The notes: a model not told the origin generated them from the letters alone. Shown: positions 42,695-54,483, numbered from the stretch's first letter. The stretch: DNA of 64,000 nt from Gambelia wislizenii (GCA_030847615.1 JAUMIR010000001.1:87841501-87905500), one strand, 5' to 3'. Numbers and translations: made by a program.

Positions 42695-43312
42695 GTTAGA
42701 TGCTTTTTGCTTTCTCTTTGCAGTTTGAAGCTAGGAAAAGAGATGAAGATTGTGTACACACTGGGGGAATGAACTTTCTCTCTTAGCAAGCTGCTTGCAC
42801 AGTTCTCATAGCTATGGCAGGAGTGATGGGTCATGTTTGCTCATTTGATTTTCCTTGTTCACTTCTGTGCTACAAAACTCTCAGGCATACATTTTCCATT
42901 ATCTATCCCAGCCCTGGCCATTTGTTTACTGGCCAGGGACAATCTGGGTAGAATTAGTTGTTTAGGGACCCAATTCTATCAGTGGCTGTGAAATAATGTT
43001 GGATTCCATCAGCAAAAGAGATGGAATGCTGTTCTTCTGTATACTGCTGACTTCATCAGTTACTACCAATAAAGTGTATCTTACAGCAGTAACATGTCAA
43101 TGTCAGTGTTCAATACCAAATGAAGTCTTGGGGAGGTCTAGAACTACACCCTATTTTGGAACAGAACAGATGGAAACCCTTCTGCTGCAAGAATGTCTCA
43201 CTGTTTCTTGTGTTTCAAAATGGTGTCAGTCCCTATTAGAAGCAGGATACACATGTGATGAATAATTCAAAAGTGTGCTCACCCTTGTTAATATGCAAAT
43301 CCAGAATGCAGG
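42695..43312. other. No recognisable feature
   Basis: Unique-looking; the frame at 42996-43265 has no domain. Confidence 0.45.
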
Positions 43313-43315
43313 ATC

Positions 43316-43569
43316 AGGTCTAATGGTTTTAAGTTATGGGAGAGCAGATTTCAATTGAACATTAGAAGAAACTTCTTGATGGAAAGAGTGGTTCAGCAAT
43401 GGAACCAATTACCTAGAGAGACTGTGGAGTCTCTTTCTCTCGACATCTTCAAAAAGACACTGGATAGTTTAGCTACCTGGTGGGGTTGCTCTAGCAGGAG
43501 TTTTTGCACTGAGCAGAGGTTTGGACTTAATGGTCTATGGGGCCCCCTCCAACTGTATGAGTCTATGAA
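43316..43569 (+). mobile_element. CR1 LINE 3' end fragment, older subfamily
   Basis: Encodes LNIRRNFLMERVVQQWNQLP..ETVESLSLDIFKKTLD, the CR1 ORF2 C-terminus, then a diverged 3' UTR (GGTTTGGACTTAATGGTC, CCTCCAACTGTATGAGTCTATG). The final repeats are worn. Confidence 0.85.
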
Positions 43570-43571
43570 AA

Positions 43572-44815
43572 CAAATATAGCTGATAGCTGCACAGTGCAC
43601 ACCCTACAGACCAGTATCTGAATGGGCGGCATAGTCCCAAACAGCAACAGTTTTAAGAATTCCTTGGTAGGATCCACTTTGTTTGGGGTTTTTCCTACCA
43701 TTTCCAGTTCAATGCTGCAGCATCAAGAGAGCAGGGCTAGCTCAAGAAATTTTGTTGCTTGAAAATATGTTGTACTCAAAGAAAGCCAATTTATTTTTGA
43801 CATGTGGCAGAACATCCTACAATGGCCTTTCCCTGTATCTGATAGTAAAGATACATTACACCAATTAAATAGCAAGCCAAGTCATACCAAGCCAAGTTTG
43901 GTGCCTAACTGTACCTAAATGGTAGAGCCATTCCTCTAAGAGTTTCTTCAAGAGAATTTTTTTAAATGCACTTATGTGGTTCATTTCCCACATTTGTTCC
44001 TCCTTACAAGCTTTCACTATGCTAGGTCTTGGGAGAATCCTGGTATCAGCTCAACCTACCCAGGGTGAATTCAAGCTTGCTTTGGTGGCTGAATTCCATC
44101 ACTCCCAGTGTTAGAATAACTGTCACTGTGTTATCAACTGCCAGGGTTTGGCCTCAGTAGAGAAGTGTGTGAGCAGCTACAGATCAAAAGTTCTGGGCCT
44201 GCAAATGCTCCTTGTCTACAGCCAGTTAACAGTGGTGAGAGCAAGGGCAGAGTGGTTGACATAGCTCCAAAACTTCAACGCAATCACCTCCAGTGTTGTA
44301 GCCAGCAGCAGCCCTAGCCATCTGCTCTGTTGTTCTCACCAGCTGCAGAAGAATACGCAGAGATTCTCTCTAGGTTTTTTTTCCTGATAAAATCAAAACT
44401 CTTGGAAACAAGAGGGACTTGATACCCTTCATCGTTGCATAGCCGGAATGCTTACTTAGTACATTGCTCTTAAGAAGGTGAATATAGATCTGGCATCATC
44501 ATGAAACTCATATATGGTGGACCAATTCGGATGGCAGTTGGGTATGCAATGGATGGCCCAAGTTCACCTAATATAGTGCACGTCTCTCTGTGTGGAATCC
44601 ACTAGTGCACTTTGCTAGTGGCTGCACTTCTTCCAGGGCTGTACAATGGTAACATGGGAAGGCAGTCTATATTTACAGGCTTTGAGCAAACTATTTCTCC
44701 TATGCTACTGCAACTGGAGACTTTTGCCACCACTGCCTGTGCCAGCATGGTGATGACAGCATAGCACACCAATAGGAATCCTGGCCCCTGTGCATTGTAC
44801 TGAACATTCTAACTC
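43572..44815. other. No recognisable feature
   Basis: About 1.2 kb with no recognised repeat or exon. Confidence 0.45.
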
Positions 44816-45165
44816 TGGGCTCTTCCAGATTGGCCTAAAAAAGCATGAATTCTCACAAAATAGCTCCTTGGGTCTTGCCACTTTCTGCTGGCTGTTGCTT
44901 CTGTTTCCATCTGTTTTATTCTTCTTATGAACTATTTGCAGTGATTTCTTGGATCTTCAGTAGGGCTCTTCCAAGTTTTTTTCCCTTAAAAAAACTGGAG
45001 CATGATTTGCTGAGGTGTTTCTATGGTTTGAAGGGAGTTTTTTTGAAATGTATTTTTTAAAAAGAATTGCAATGCAAAAATGCCATTTCACTGATGCACT
45101 AAAGCACTATAGTTCTAAAAACAAGTTTTTTTAAAGAAAGAGAAAGGAGAAGAAAAAGCAACATA

Positions 45166-45196
45166 TTGTGTGTGTGTGTTTGTGTGTATATATACG

Positions 45197-45234
<38 letters not shown>
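45166..45234. repeat. TG and TA microsatellites
   Basis: TG repeats (45166-45208) followed by a TA run (45209-45232). Confidence 0.95.
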
Positions 45235-45237
<3 letters not shown>

Positions 45238-45299
45238 TGGGTATGCACAATGGCCTTAGGTTTGTAGGTATGTTGACTCCTGGGTATGTATAATGGATT

Positions 45300-45432
45300 T
45301 AGGTACATTGCCTCTTTCAGTGTGTTGATTGGCCACTCCTGTCACTCCCTTAGCCAGTCACCACCCACATGCAAGTCGCCACCCATGTGCAAATTCCTCA
45401 CCACCTCACAATCTACTCCTGCCACTCATGGC
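45300..45432 (+). repeat. Unclassified repeat D, copy 2
   Basis: AGTGTGTTGATTGGCCACT, CTCCCTTAGCCAGTCACCACC and ACTCCTGCCACTCA match 28118-28320. It lies inside repeat A copy 2, so it is younger than that copy. Confidence 0.6.
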
Positions 45433-45871
45433 TATATCTGCTTACTGGGAGTGACCAAACAATATGCTACAGTGTTAGCTATAGTTACTAAGGCTGCAGT
45501 CCTTTCCAGTTCACCAATGTCTCAGGGCTGCACAATTCCCACTTATGATTTGGCGCTGCGATAGGACCCAGGCAGTCAACTGGCGGCAGTGGCATGCAGC
45601 TGCCACCACCATGACAGGTCCCAGGCAACTGGACGTGAGGTCTACCAGGTGTTTTTTTGGGAGTTTTTAAAACAGTTTATGGTATGCTGGGTCCACTAGT
45701 TAAAAAAAATCTCGCTTGAGAGTGGAAATAAAATGTTGCAGCTGGTTCTGGGAATTGCCAGAAACTAGTCCAGGACAAAGGAATGTCATTTGAATATATA
45801 TATTTTTAAAACCTGAAAACTACAGCAACAAGTAACCTCTCAACATATTTGCCCCCATCTGGAGCAGCCCA

Positions 45872-46468
45872 GCCTCCAAAACTCATCCTAAATATGATTT
45901 TATTGCCTGTACCCCCACCCTGAGATCTCAGGAAATAAGGCTGGATCTGTGGCATCACTAAGGCTGGTGTGACCCCTTCCACCAATGGTGTTTCCTGGTT
46001 CGGTTCTGCCTCTCCACACACCCCTCATGCTGTCACTGGATGGGATAAATAAATAAGACTGCAACTGCATGGTTCTATCCCTGAGTGCTGGTCTTCCTTT
46101 CCCTCTTGCAGACTGTCCATACATTGAATGTTTATGGCTGGTACATTGAAAATTGCCTTATGCACCCCATGAAGGGCTGTTGTACACAAACAAATCACTA
46201 TGTGGTAACCACAGCTACTCTCTAGGACCCAGAGCTGTCTCAGCAATCATGCTAGCTGTCCTGCATAAAGTGCCCCTGTGAGTCATGTACTAAAAACAAC
46301 AAAGATCTTGTGCCACCTTAAAGACATTACACATTGATTATGGATTTCACTGTTTATGGGCTAGAATTTACCTCATCAATTTGTGCCATTACAATGGCAA
46401 AAGCTTGCATTCAGTGGTATTTAAAGTGCCCTCTGAATTCATTATTTTCCAGTTAGTTCTCTGGAGAT
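45872..46468. other. No recognisable feature
   Basis: No repeat or exon recognised; overlapping minus frames here lack domains. Confidence 0.45.
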
Positions 46469-46469
46469 C

Positions 46470-47030
46470 AAGTAACAAGTTGATTCTTCACACTGTCTCT
46501 TCTTGCATTTCACAGCAGCAGCAACATGTCTTAATGGTGTTTTTGGCCTCAGAAGCCCCCATAAGCTTCTCATGCCAGATGGCAGTTTGATTTACTCACG
46601 TTAGTTCTTCGCTGCTGCCAAACTTTTTTTTTAATGTAGTCTAAGGTGTGCTGGAGTGATATAGCAATTTTTTTATTTAATAGGAAAGAAAAAAAAACCC
46701 ACCTCATTTTATTGCCTTAGTGCTCATTCGCTAAGGTAAAAATCCAACATGGTGGCAGCAGGCGCTTGCCCTCTTACCAAGCCCCACCCCCATGCTTACC
46801 CAATCAATCAGCTTTGTGCTTCCTCTCAAAATGCTTGTCCCAATGTGCAGGAATGCATACCCCTCTCACTGTTTTTTTTAAAAAAACTACAGGGAAACCC
46901 ACAAAGGCTTTTCCTGTGTTGTTGCTCTTCCACCCCCCCTCCTTCTGAATAGGATCCCTTTTAGCCAGGTAGGATTCCCAGCAAAATCCATGAGGGATAT
47001 TTTGACCATTTAGACAACCCATTAATTTAA
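46470..47030 (-). mobile_element. Unclassified dispersed repeat B, copy 3
   Basis: Reverse of 30618-31250: CATGCCAGATGGCAGTTTG, GTCTAAGGTGTGCTGGAG, TCGCTAAGGTAAAAATCCAAC, AAGCCCCACCCCCATG, CTTCTGAATAGGATCCC and GACCATTTAGACAACCC are in matching order. Best-defined end is at 47025. Confidence 0.65.
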
Positions 47031-47031
47031 A

Positions 47032-49048
47032 TACTTAGCTTGCAGTTTAGGATGACAATCTTTTTTTACATTCACATACACACATATGGTGCCAATCTGA
47101 ACTGGGACCATTGTGCATGAGTATGGGAAGTTTAAGCCCTTCCTTGCCAGTTTTTATTTCAAAATCTATCCTCATCTCATGGGACAAGTTAAAAAAAGAG
47201 AGAGTACAATGGAAGTTCCCCCTCTCTGTTTTTTTAGACAAATGGGAAAATTTGAAGTTAAATGACAAAGTAGAAGGTTTAACCCTTTCTCAATTGAACA
47301 CAATGTTCCATTGTAGTGTTGCACACATTTATCTCAATGTAAAAAAGAAAGTGACCCTAAATGTCACATTGTGAAAACAGACATACTTTTTTATTCATCC
47401 ACACTCTTATGGAGAATTAACAGAAAAATATTTTTTGGGGGAACCTTGGTTCTGTAAGCTATTTTATAATTTTGGAGTTACTCCATTGCTACATTACCTG
47501 CTTGCTACTAGAATTTCCTTTGTTTTAAATACATTTCTATTTTTTTAGAAAGCTATAACACATTCCTGTTCCCACCTACATTCTACATATTTAACATAGG
47601 GTGTTGTTTAGCCCTTAAATCCCCCTTTTTTTCTGTGGCCTCCTTCTATCTGTGCTTCCTTGTGTTTCATGAACTGAGATGCTAATGCTCTTTCTTTTGG
47701 CAACCACAGGAATACAACCCAATCAACATCAAAACCGTGCAAATTTTTGTGCGGCACCCACTGGGAATTGTGAAAGCAATGACGTATGTGATTGCACATA
47801 TGTCTGTGTGCATCAAACTGAAATCAGCTGTTGGGTGTCTTGCATTTTCAGATTAATAATACACAGAGCACAGCTTCTAAGGCCATTTATATATGTTTGC
47901 ATCAGGCCTTGATAAACACACTCAAACCAGAGAAGACAGGAAGCTCAGCAGGGATACTCTTGCCTGAAAAGCAACTTGGGAAAACAACTGAGCAAGCCCC
48001 TGATGTCCTCCCAGATGTTCTTTTTAACAGTGCAGTTGTTTATGTTTTCCCCAACACTGGAAACTGTGACTGATTATTTTTGTTGCAGAGCTTTTGCAAT
48101 GTTTTGTAGGTGGTCTCCTAAAGGGAAGGAGATATTTACCCTTGGCCCACCACCTTCTCCTTTGCCCTGACTGTTTATGTAGTGACGCTTGGTACCAGTT
48201 GTTTCAGATAGCACGGATACACCAGGAGACAGCACTGCTGACATGGCTGAAGGTCAGCTATGCCTGGGCTCTGCTGCCTTGCCTTACAATTTGTGCTGAG
48301 GTAAGCAGGAGGAGAGTGGGACGCTGGACATAAATCTACACAGGCAGTCAATGTATACATATAGAAGTGAATGTATACATGAGAGGTATGCATGAGAAGT
48401 ATGGGATAAAGGTCTTATCAGCATCCATTTGGGTGGTCACTGCACTCCCAAGGGACAAGAGGATACACAAAATGCCCACTAGTCACCCTAAACAGAGATC
48501 CAATGTGAACCTTTTTACTGTTTATCCATTTATTTTGTGGACTGAGGGAGGCTGTGACTGTTCAACCTTCAGTGAATGACAGTACTAAATATACTTATTA
48601 TTATTGTCCCCATACTCACAGACACACTTGTGAATGCTGAGAGTCCCATCATGTGACAACCAACCTTCAGTGGTGTGTGCCTGGAAACCAGGAAAACTCA
48701 AATAGTTTCAAAAAGATAGCTGTGTGCATGTTTCAGCCTAGAAAGATGGGTTCAGGGCATAGAAAAGAAGTCTTGAGGTCAAAAGACTCCTTTCCCTCCC
48801 TTCTAGCCCTGATTTTTATTATGCATATTCTGGCACTGTCCTCATTTACTTGTGACTGTCTAATTTTGACCAGATTCTATACATTGACTAACGATTGGAA
48901 TGAGATATCTGTTACACTAGGACGGTCCCCTCCCATGTGAGGGCATCACGCATTTTTATCTTGGACCAGAATAGCATTCATCAAAGATTTTTCTTCATAA
49001 GGGTCACGTTTTCCATTGCTCCACACACCCTATAAGAATGGAGCCATA
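47032..49048. other. No recognisable feature
   Basis: About 2 kb without a repeat I recognise. Frames of 60-95 residues on both strands have no motif or codon pattern that supports a gene. Confidence 0.45.
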
Positions 49049-49050
49049 CA

Positions 49051-49263
49051 TTTGTTGTTGTTATGTGCTTTCAAGTTGACCCCGACATATGACAACCCTA
49101 TCCTAGGGTTTCATGGCAAGGTTTATTCAGAGGAGTTTTCCCATGGTCTTCCTCTTAGGCTGAGAGAGTGTCACTTGCCCAAGGTTACCTGGAGGGTTTC
49201 CATGGCTGAGCAGGGAATTGAACCCTGCTTTCCTATAGTTCTATGCAGCCACAGCCACAGTGT
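49051..49263 (-). mobile_element. tRNA-derived SINE
   Basis: Reverse-strand SINE: GTT run and TTTCAAGTTG tail at the left, CTTCCTCTTAGGCTGAGAG, ACTTGCCCAAGGTTACC, and a B-box-like GAATTGAACCCTG near the head. Same family as 16935. Confidence 0.87.
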
Positions 49264-49517
49264 CTAATGGCATTATAAAGAGTAAAAAGGGGTATAGGGC
49301 AGACTAGCCCCTTTAGCACCTTCCACCCAAGATGGTTGGTTCATTCTACTTAACTGTGTGGTGAGTCCTGTCTGCGAAGTGTTTTCTACATTGTGGGAAT
49401 GGTAACCCCCTCTTTCCTTATTCCTGCTCCTCCGAGAGAAAGCAGACCTTGTGCTGATTTCAGTATTTTGTTTATCTCACTGTTTTGAATCTGTTGCTTT
49501 TACTATTGTGGTATATA

Positions 49518-49748
49518 CAGTTGTCCCTCCACATTCACGGATTTGACATTCACGGATTTGAGTATTCACGGCTTGAAAAATATTCTTAAAAAAATAACAA
49601 TCCTAATAGCAAACCTTGATTTTGCCATCTTATATAAGGGACACCATTTTGTTCTGCCATTGCATATAATGGGACTTGAGTATTCACGGATTTGGGTATT
49701 CACGGGGGGTCCTGGAACCAAACCCCAGCGAATGTGAAGGGACAACTG
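49518..49748. mobile_element. CAGTTGTCCC-ended Tigger-like MITE
   Basis: Left CAGTTGTCCCTCCACATTC, right GAATGTGAAGGGACAACTG, an almost perfect 19-bp inverted repeat, with TA on both sides (49516-49517, 49749-49750). Interior GGGTCCTGGAACCAAACCCC and CATATAATGGGACTTGAG are typical of Tigger/pogo MITEs. 231 bp. Confidence 0.92.
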
Positions 49749-49751
49749 TAA

Positions 49752-50280
49752 TTTGAACTGATTAATTGGACATGATATTTTATTAGTCAAATAGGATATT
49801 ATATTGTTGAAATAATGTTTTTTTTAATATATAAGTTGATTTGTCATTTGAATTTGGTATGGTATGAAGCTATTTTATAACTTTAGATGAATGATTGTGT
49901 TGAGGGTTGTTCAGTCCTTATTGTCAGCCACTTTGACCTTCCTTTTAGAAGGAGAAGCAGGTTACAAATATTAAATGGAATGGAATGACTTTATAAGTAA
50001 ACAGAAATAAGCAGGGGGAGGAAACACACCCTAGGAATTTCTGATTAGTTAAGTGCTAAGGTGATTCCAGAAGGATGTCTCCTACCTACCACTAGTGCTC
50101 AAGGCCTTATTGCATTCATTCCAGCTTTTTTCCTTCATGGGCTTTTTTGTGATTAAAAAAAATATGGAAGAAGCAAGTGGGAAACACTGGAAAGCTATAC
50201 ATTGAAAATGATATGATATGAAACCCCTTAAATGGGGCAATGTGATTAATCAGTAAAAACCAGTTGGGATTCCTAAGCCA
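49752..50280. other. Mostly unassigned
   Basis: A weak L2-tail-like motif (GTCAGCCACTTTGACC..GGTTACAAATATTAAATGG) lies at 49922-49982. Nothing else recognised. Confidence 0.35.
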
Positions 50281-50284
50281 TGAA

Positions 50285-51477
50285 CACTGATAGTTTATTC
50301 TGCTTTGGTCAGATGTCATGTAGAACATTGTGTACAGTTTATTTATTTATTAGATTTATACCCTGCCTTTCTCCCAAGATGGGACTCAAGGTGGCTTACA
50401 ATAATTTAAAAATACAGCTAAAATATCACAATTTACAAAATTAAAAAAGCATTACATTAATTTCCATATAATAAAAATCCGTGAAGTAAAAACATAAAAT
50501 CAATAAAAATACAACATTAAAACATTAAAAACAGCACATCACTTAAAATTCACTTCTCAACCACCTGCCTAAATAAAAATGTCTTCAACTGTCAATGAAA
50601 AGAGAGCAGGGAAGGGGCCAACCAGACCTCCCATGGAAGAGAGTTCCACAGTCTGGGAGCAGCCACAGAGAAACCTTTCTCCCAAGTCCTCACCAACCAA
50701 ACCTGTGAAAGTAGTGGGACTGGGAGACAGCCCTCTCCTGCCAATCTTAACATTTGGGCTAGCTTGTATAGGGAGATACATTCTTTCAGATAGTCTGGAC
50801 CCAAACCGTTTAGGGCTTTAAAGGTCAAAACCAGCACTTTGAATTCTGTCCGGAAATGGACTGGTAGCCAACGCAGCTGTTTCAACGAGGTGGTTGTTGT
50901 GATCACATGATCCCTGTATCCAGCCCCAGTCAACAGCCTGGCCACAGCATTTTGGACCCACTGAAGTTTCTGAACAGTTTCCAAAGGCAGCCCCATGTAG
51001 AGTGCGTTACAGTAGTCCAGACAGGATGTAATCAAGGCACATGTCATCATAGCCAGATCTGACTTGTCAAGGAATGGGTGCAGCTGGCACACAAGATTTA
51101 ACTGTGCAAATGCACTCCTGGCCACAGCCGAAACCTTAGCATCCAAGCTCAGATCTGAGTCCAGGAGCACACCCAAGCTCTGAACCTGAGATTTCAGGGG
51201 AAGTGTGACCCCATCCGGTTCTGGGCACTATAATTCAAGAAGGACATTCACAAGCTGAAATGTGTTCAAAGAAGGGTGATCAAGATGGTCAAAGGTCTGG
51301 AAACCAAGCCCTAGGACACTTAGAAAACTGGGTGTGTTTAGCCTGGAGAAGATAAGATTGGGAGGTGATATGATAGCCCTATTCAAATACATAAATGGAT
51401 GCCATGGAGAAGAATGGGCAAACTAGGACACACATCAATTGATTCAACTTGCAAGAGAAGAAATTCTAAAATTCTTA
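50285..51477 (+). mobile_element. CR1 LINE 3' fragment split by an L2
   Basis: Left piece 50285-50337 (GTTTATTCTGCTTTGGTCAG..GTGTACAGTT) and right piece 51218-51477 (GTTCTGGGCACTATAATTC, GTTCAAAGAAGGGTGATCAAG, TAGCCTGGAGAAG) are consecutive in CR1. The L2 at 50338-51217 lies between. The 3' UTR is lost by a deletion near 51400. Confidence 0.88.
50338..51217 (-). pseudogene. L2-like LINE 3' part, nested in CR1
   Basis: The minus frame at 50592-51176 encodes GVLLDSDLSLDAKVSAVARS, LITSCLDYCNALYMGLP, VQKLQWVQNAVARLL, LRWLPVHFRTEFKVLVLTFK and a C-terminal AAPRLWNSLPWE: the L2 RT C-terminal region, uninterrupted for 194 residues. The 3' UTR (50338-50590) ends in TTTATTTATTAG and the L2 tail CACC(C/T)TGCCTTTCTCC on the plus strand. 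5' truncated. Confidence 0.9.
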
Positions 51478-51659
51478 AGCCACTCCCACACCCCTCAGGA
51501 ACAACAGCTTGCCAGCCAGGAAGACCCAAGTCTGCAGCAGCCTCTTTCCCCCACTCCACCAGGCTAGAAGGCTGCAGAAGGAACTCTTTAACATCTTAAC
51601 ACTGATGAGAGCCTTGAAAGGACACTCCGCTAGCTAGCTCGACCACCAGCAACAGCTGT

Positions 51660-53035
51660 AGCGTCATTTTGAATTGGAGTCACCTGAGACTGGGAATGGA
51701 GTGGGGGTAGAAATTGGAGTTGTGCTGGGGACAAGGAGGTATGGTCGGAACAGAGTGAACAGATGTTACGAAAGAAGGCGGGATCGCTGTTTGTTAGCTA
51801 TCCCACCTTCAGTTCACCCTGTTTCCCGGAATGGATTGGAGAGCGTACCAACCATTCCACAGAACCTTACTTTGCTCCTCAGCAATGCCAGGTCGGTTAA
51901 GAATAAAACACACATTATTTACAATCTTCTCTTGGATGAGGATGCCAACCTGGCTTGCTTCACAGAAACCTGGCTGGGAGAGGATAGCGCTGTCACGTGG
52001 ATGCAGGCCCACCCAGCCGGGTACATTGTCAGTGAGCAGGTGAGGGGAAGTGGACGGGTGTGTGTGGAGTGGCTCTGGTTTATAAGGACAATCTGACCAT
52101 GACCAGGATACCTGTCTGAAACACAATCCACTTTGAGTGTATGTACCTTAGCCTGAGGACCAGGGATAGTTTGGGGATTCTGCTAGTATACTGACCACCC
52201 CGTTGTCTAGCAGACTCCCTAAGCAAGCTGACACAGCTGGTCTCAGAGTTGCTGCTGGAGTCTCCCAGACTTTTAGTTTTGGGCGACTTCAACATTCCAC
52301 TTGAGACCAGTTTGACAAATCTGACTGGTGCTGCTTGGGAGTCCATGGAAACCATGACAAACATGGGCCTATCCGTGCCCACACATTGTGCGGTTCATAC
52401 CCTCGATGCGGTCTTCATTACAGAACAGGAATATCCATGGGCGGAGGTTATTAAAACCACCGCATTGTCATGGATGCATCTTTTCCTGGTCAAGACTGAA
52501 CTAAGAGTCTCTTCCCGCCCCACCGGGGTGGTGGACCTATTAGAATGGTCCGTCCCCAAAGGCTAATGCAACCAATAGGATTCTAAAAAGCCATGGAGGT
52601 TTTAATGGTTGGTAAGGCCGGTGACCATGTCAAAGCTTTGGTTAATATCTGGAACACCAACCTTACCAAGGCTATCGACACGATCGCTCCCAAGCCTCCT
52701 TTCCAACCCACTCCAAACCGTAAGCCATGGTATACATCAGAGCTTAGGAAAATGAAGCGGGTTGGACAACGACTAGAGCTCAACTGGCGGAAAACCCAAC
52801 TCTTATCTGACAGGACTCATCATAGGAACTTTCTTTGGTTCTATCGAGAGGCAATACGTGCAGTGCAGAGATCCTTCTCCTCTGCACGTATTGCGTCTGC
52901 AGAGTCCCATCCAGCAGAGCTGTTTAGGGTGGTAAGGGAGATGACATAGGTTATACCTGTGCAGAACCCGTTGCTTAACTCAACAACGGCCTGCTGTGAC
53001 ACGTTTAACAACTTCTTTGCAGATAAAATCTCTCA
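51660..53035 (+). pseudogene. L2-like LINE, endonuclease and start of RT
   Basis: Frames in order: LTLLLSNARSVKNKTHIIYNLL and LACFTETWLGED (51674-52096; endonuclease N-terminus with the SNARSVKNK and TETWL blocks), SPRLLVLGDFNIPLE (52249-52566; catalytic DFN block intact), KPWYTSELRKMKR and RNFLWFYREAIRAVQRS (52593-52949), and CDTFNNFFADKISQ at the 3' edge. Frameshifts separate them. It ends abruptly at the GC-rich array, so the RT core is missing. This is the only L2-type endonuclease region in the window. Confidence 0.85.
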
Positions 53036-53039
53036 GAGG

Positions 53040-54245
53040 TCCCACCCCTCCCCAGGCCTTCGCGGCGCCTCCGGAGGGCCTCCGGGGCCCCCGCGAAGGC
53101 CTCGCCACCCCTCCCCAGGCCTTCGCGGGGCCTCCGGAGGGCCTCCGGGGGTCCCGCGAAGGCCTCGCCACCCCTCCCCAGGCCTTCGCGGGGCCCCCAG
53201 AGGGCGTCCGGGGGTCCCGTGAAGGCCTCGCCACCCCCTCCCCAGGCCTTCACGGGGCCTCCGGAGGACCTCCGGGGGTCCCGCTAAGGCCTCGCCACCC
53301 CTCCCCAGGCCTTCGCGGGGCCTCCGGAGGACCTCCGGGGGTCCCGCGAAGGCCTCGCCACCCCTCCCCAGGCCTTCGCGGCGCCTCCGGAGGGCCTCCG
53401 GGGGTCCCGCGAAGGCCTCGCCACCCCTCCCCAGGCCTTCGCGGCGCCTCCGGAGGGCCTCCGGGGGTCCCGCGAAGGCCTCGCCACCCCTCCCCAGGCC
53501 TTCGCGGGGCCCCCGGAGGGCCTCCGGGGGTCCCGCGAAGGCCTCGCCACCCCTCCCCAGGCCTTCGCGGCGCCTCCGGAGGGCCTCCGGGGGTCCCGCG
53601 AAGGCCTCGCCACCCCTCCCCAGGCCTTCGCGGCGCCTCCGGAGGGCCTCCGGGGGCCCGCGAAGGCCTCGCCACCCCTCCCCAGGCCTTCGCGGCGCCT
53701 CCGGAGGGCCTCCGGGGGTCCCGCGAAGGCCTCGCCACCCCTCCCCAGGCCTTCGCGGCGCCTCCGGAGGGCCTCCGGGGGTCCCGCGAAGGCCTCGCCA
53801 CCCCTCCCCAGGCCTTCGCGGCGCCTCCGGAGGGCCTCCGGGGGTCCCGCGAAGGCCTCGCCACCCCTCCCCAGGCCTTCGCGGCGCCTCCGGAGGGCCT
53901 CCGGGGGTCCCGCGAAGGCCTCGCCACCCCTCCCCAGGCCTTCGCGGCGCCTCCGGAGGGCCTCCGGGGGCCCGCGAAGGCCTCGCCACCCCTCCCCAGG
54001 CCTTCGCGGCGCCTCCGGAGGGCCTCCGGGGGTCCCGCGAAGGCCTCGCCACCCCTCCCCAGGCCTTCGCGGGGGCCCCGGAGGGCCTCCGGGGGTCCCG
54101 CGAAGGCCTCGCCACCCCTCCCCAGGCCTTCGCGGGGCCCCCGGAGGGCCTCCGGGGGTCCCGTGAAGGCCTCGCCACCCCCCTCCCCAGGCCTTCACGG
54201 GGCCTCCGGAGCGCCTCCGGGGGCCCTGTGGAGGCCTCCCCGGGC
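53040..54245. repeat. GC- and CpG-rich tandem array of a 63-bp palindromic unit
   Basis: About 18 units of 63 bp; unit starts (CCACCCC) recur at 53042, 53105, 53168 and so on to about 54174. Each unit is a hairpin: AGGCCTTCGCGG at the left pairs with CCGCGAAGGCCT at the right around a CCTCCGGAGG core. Units differ by a few positions (GCGGCGCC versus GCGGGGCC) and one in two places lacks a base. Because 63 is a multiple of three, frames of 225 to 428 residues are open on both strands (proline/glycine/arginine repeats); these are artefacts. CpG sites are unusually well kept. Confidence 0.95.
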
Positions 54246-54383
54246 CTCCCCGCTCCCTCCAGGTCTTTCACAGGGCCTCTAGAGGCCCCGTGTCACGGTT
54301 TTGGGGGGCCCGGGGGGGCCCTCCCAAAACCGCGAATAACCAAAACCGCGAATGTCAAGTTCGCGAATGTGGAGGGGCAACTG
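54246..54383. mobile_element. Right end of CAGTTGCCCC-type MITE adjoining the array
   Basis: AAAACCGCGAATAACC, CGCGAATGTGGAGGGGCAACTG followed by TA is the same type of end as at 49748 and 928. The left end is not found on the other side of the array. The array may have grown from a palindromic segment inside this element. Confidence 0.7.
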
Positions 54384-54483
54384 TATTCTTATTTGGAGGG
54401 GGCAAAGGTTCATTTCCCCTTCCCATTAGCTACACCCCTGGATCCAACATACCAGCCTCCCAATCTCTCTCTCTCTTCTGGCC

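Larger units (their letters stand above)
44817..45870. mobile_element. Unclassified dispersed repeat A, copy 2 (interrupted)
   Basis: Possible terminal repeats GGGCTCTTCCAGATTGG (left) and CATCTGGAGCAGCCC (right), 14 of 17 positions complementary. Content follows copy 1 at 11834-12655. It is interrupted between about 45155 and 45715 by microsatellites and by repeat D. No transposase found. Confidence 0.6.

Noticed and set aside
52996..54282. Open frames of 225-428 residues on both strands that look like a proline/glycine-rich or collagen-like protein
   Set aside because: They are translations of a 63-bp tandem repeat. They exist in several frames on both strands, have no complex start and no similarity beyond repeat composition.
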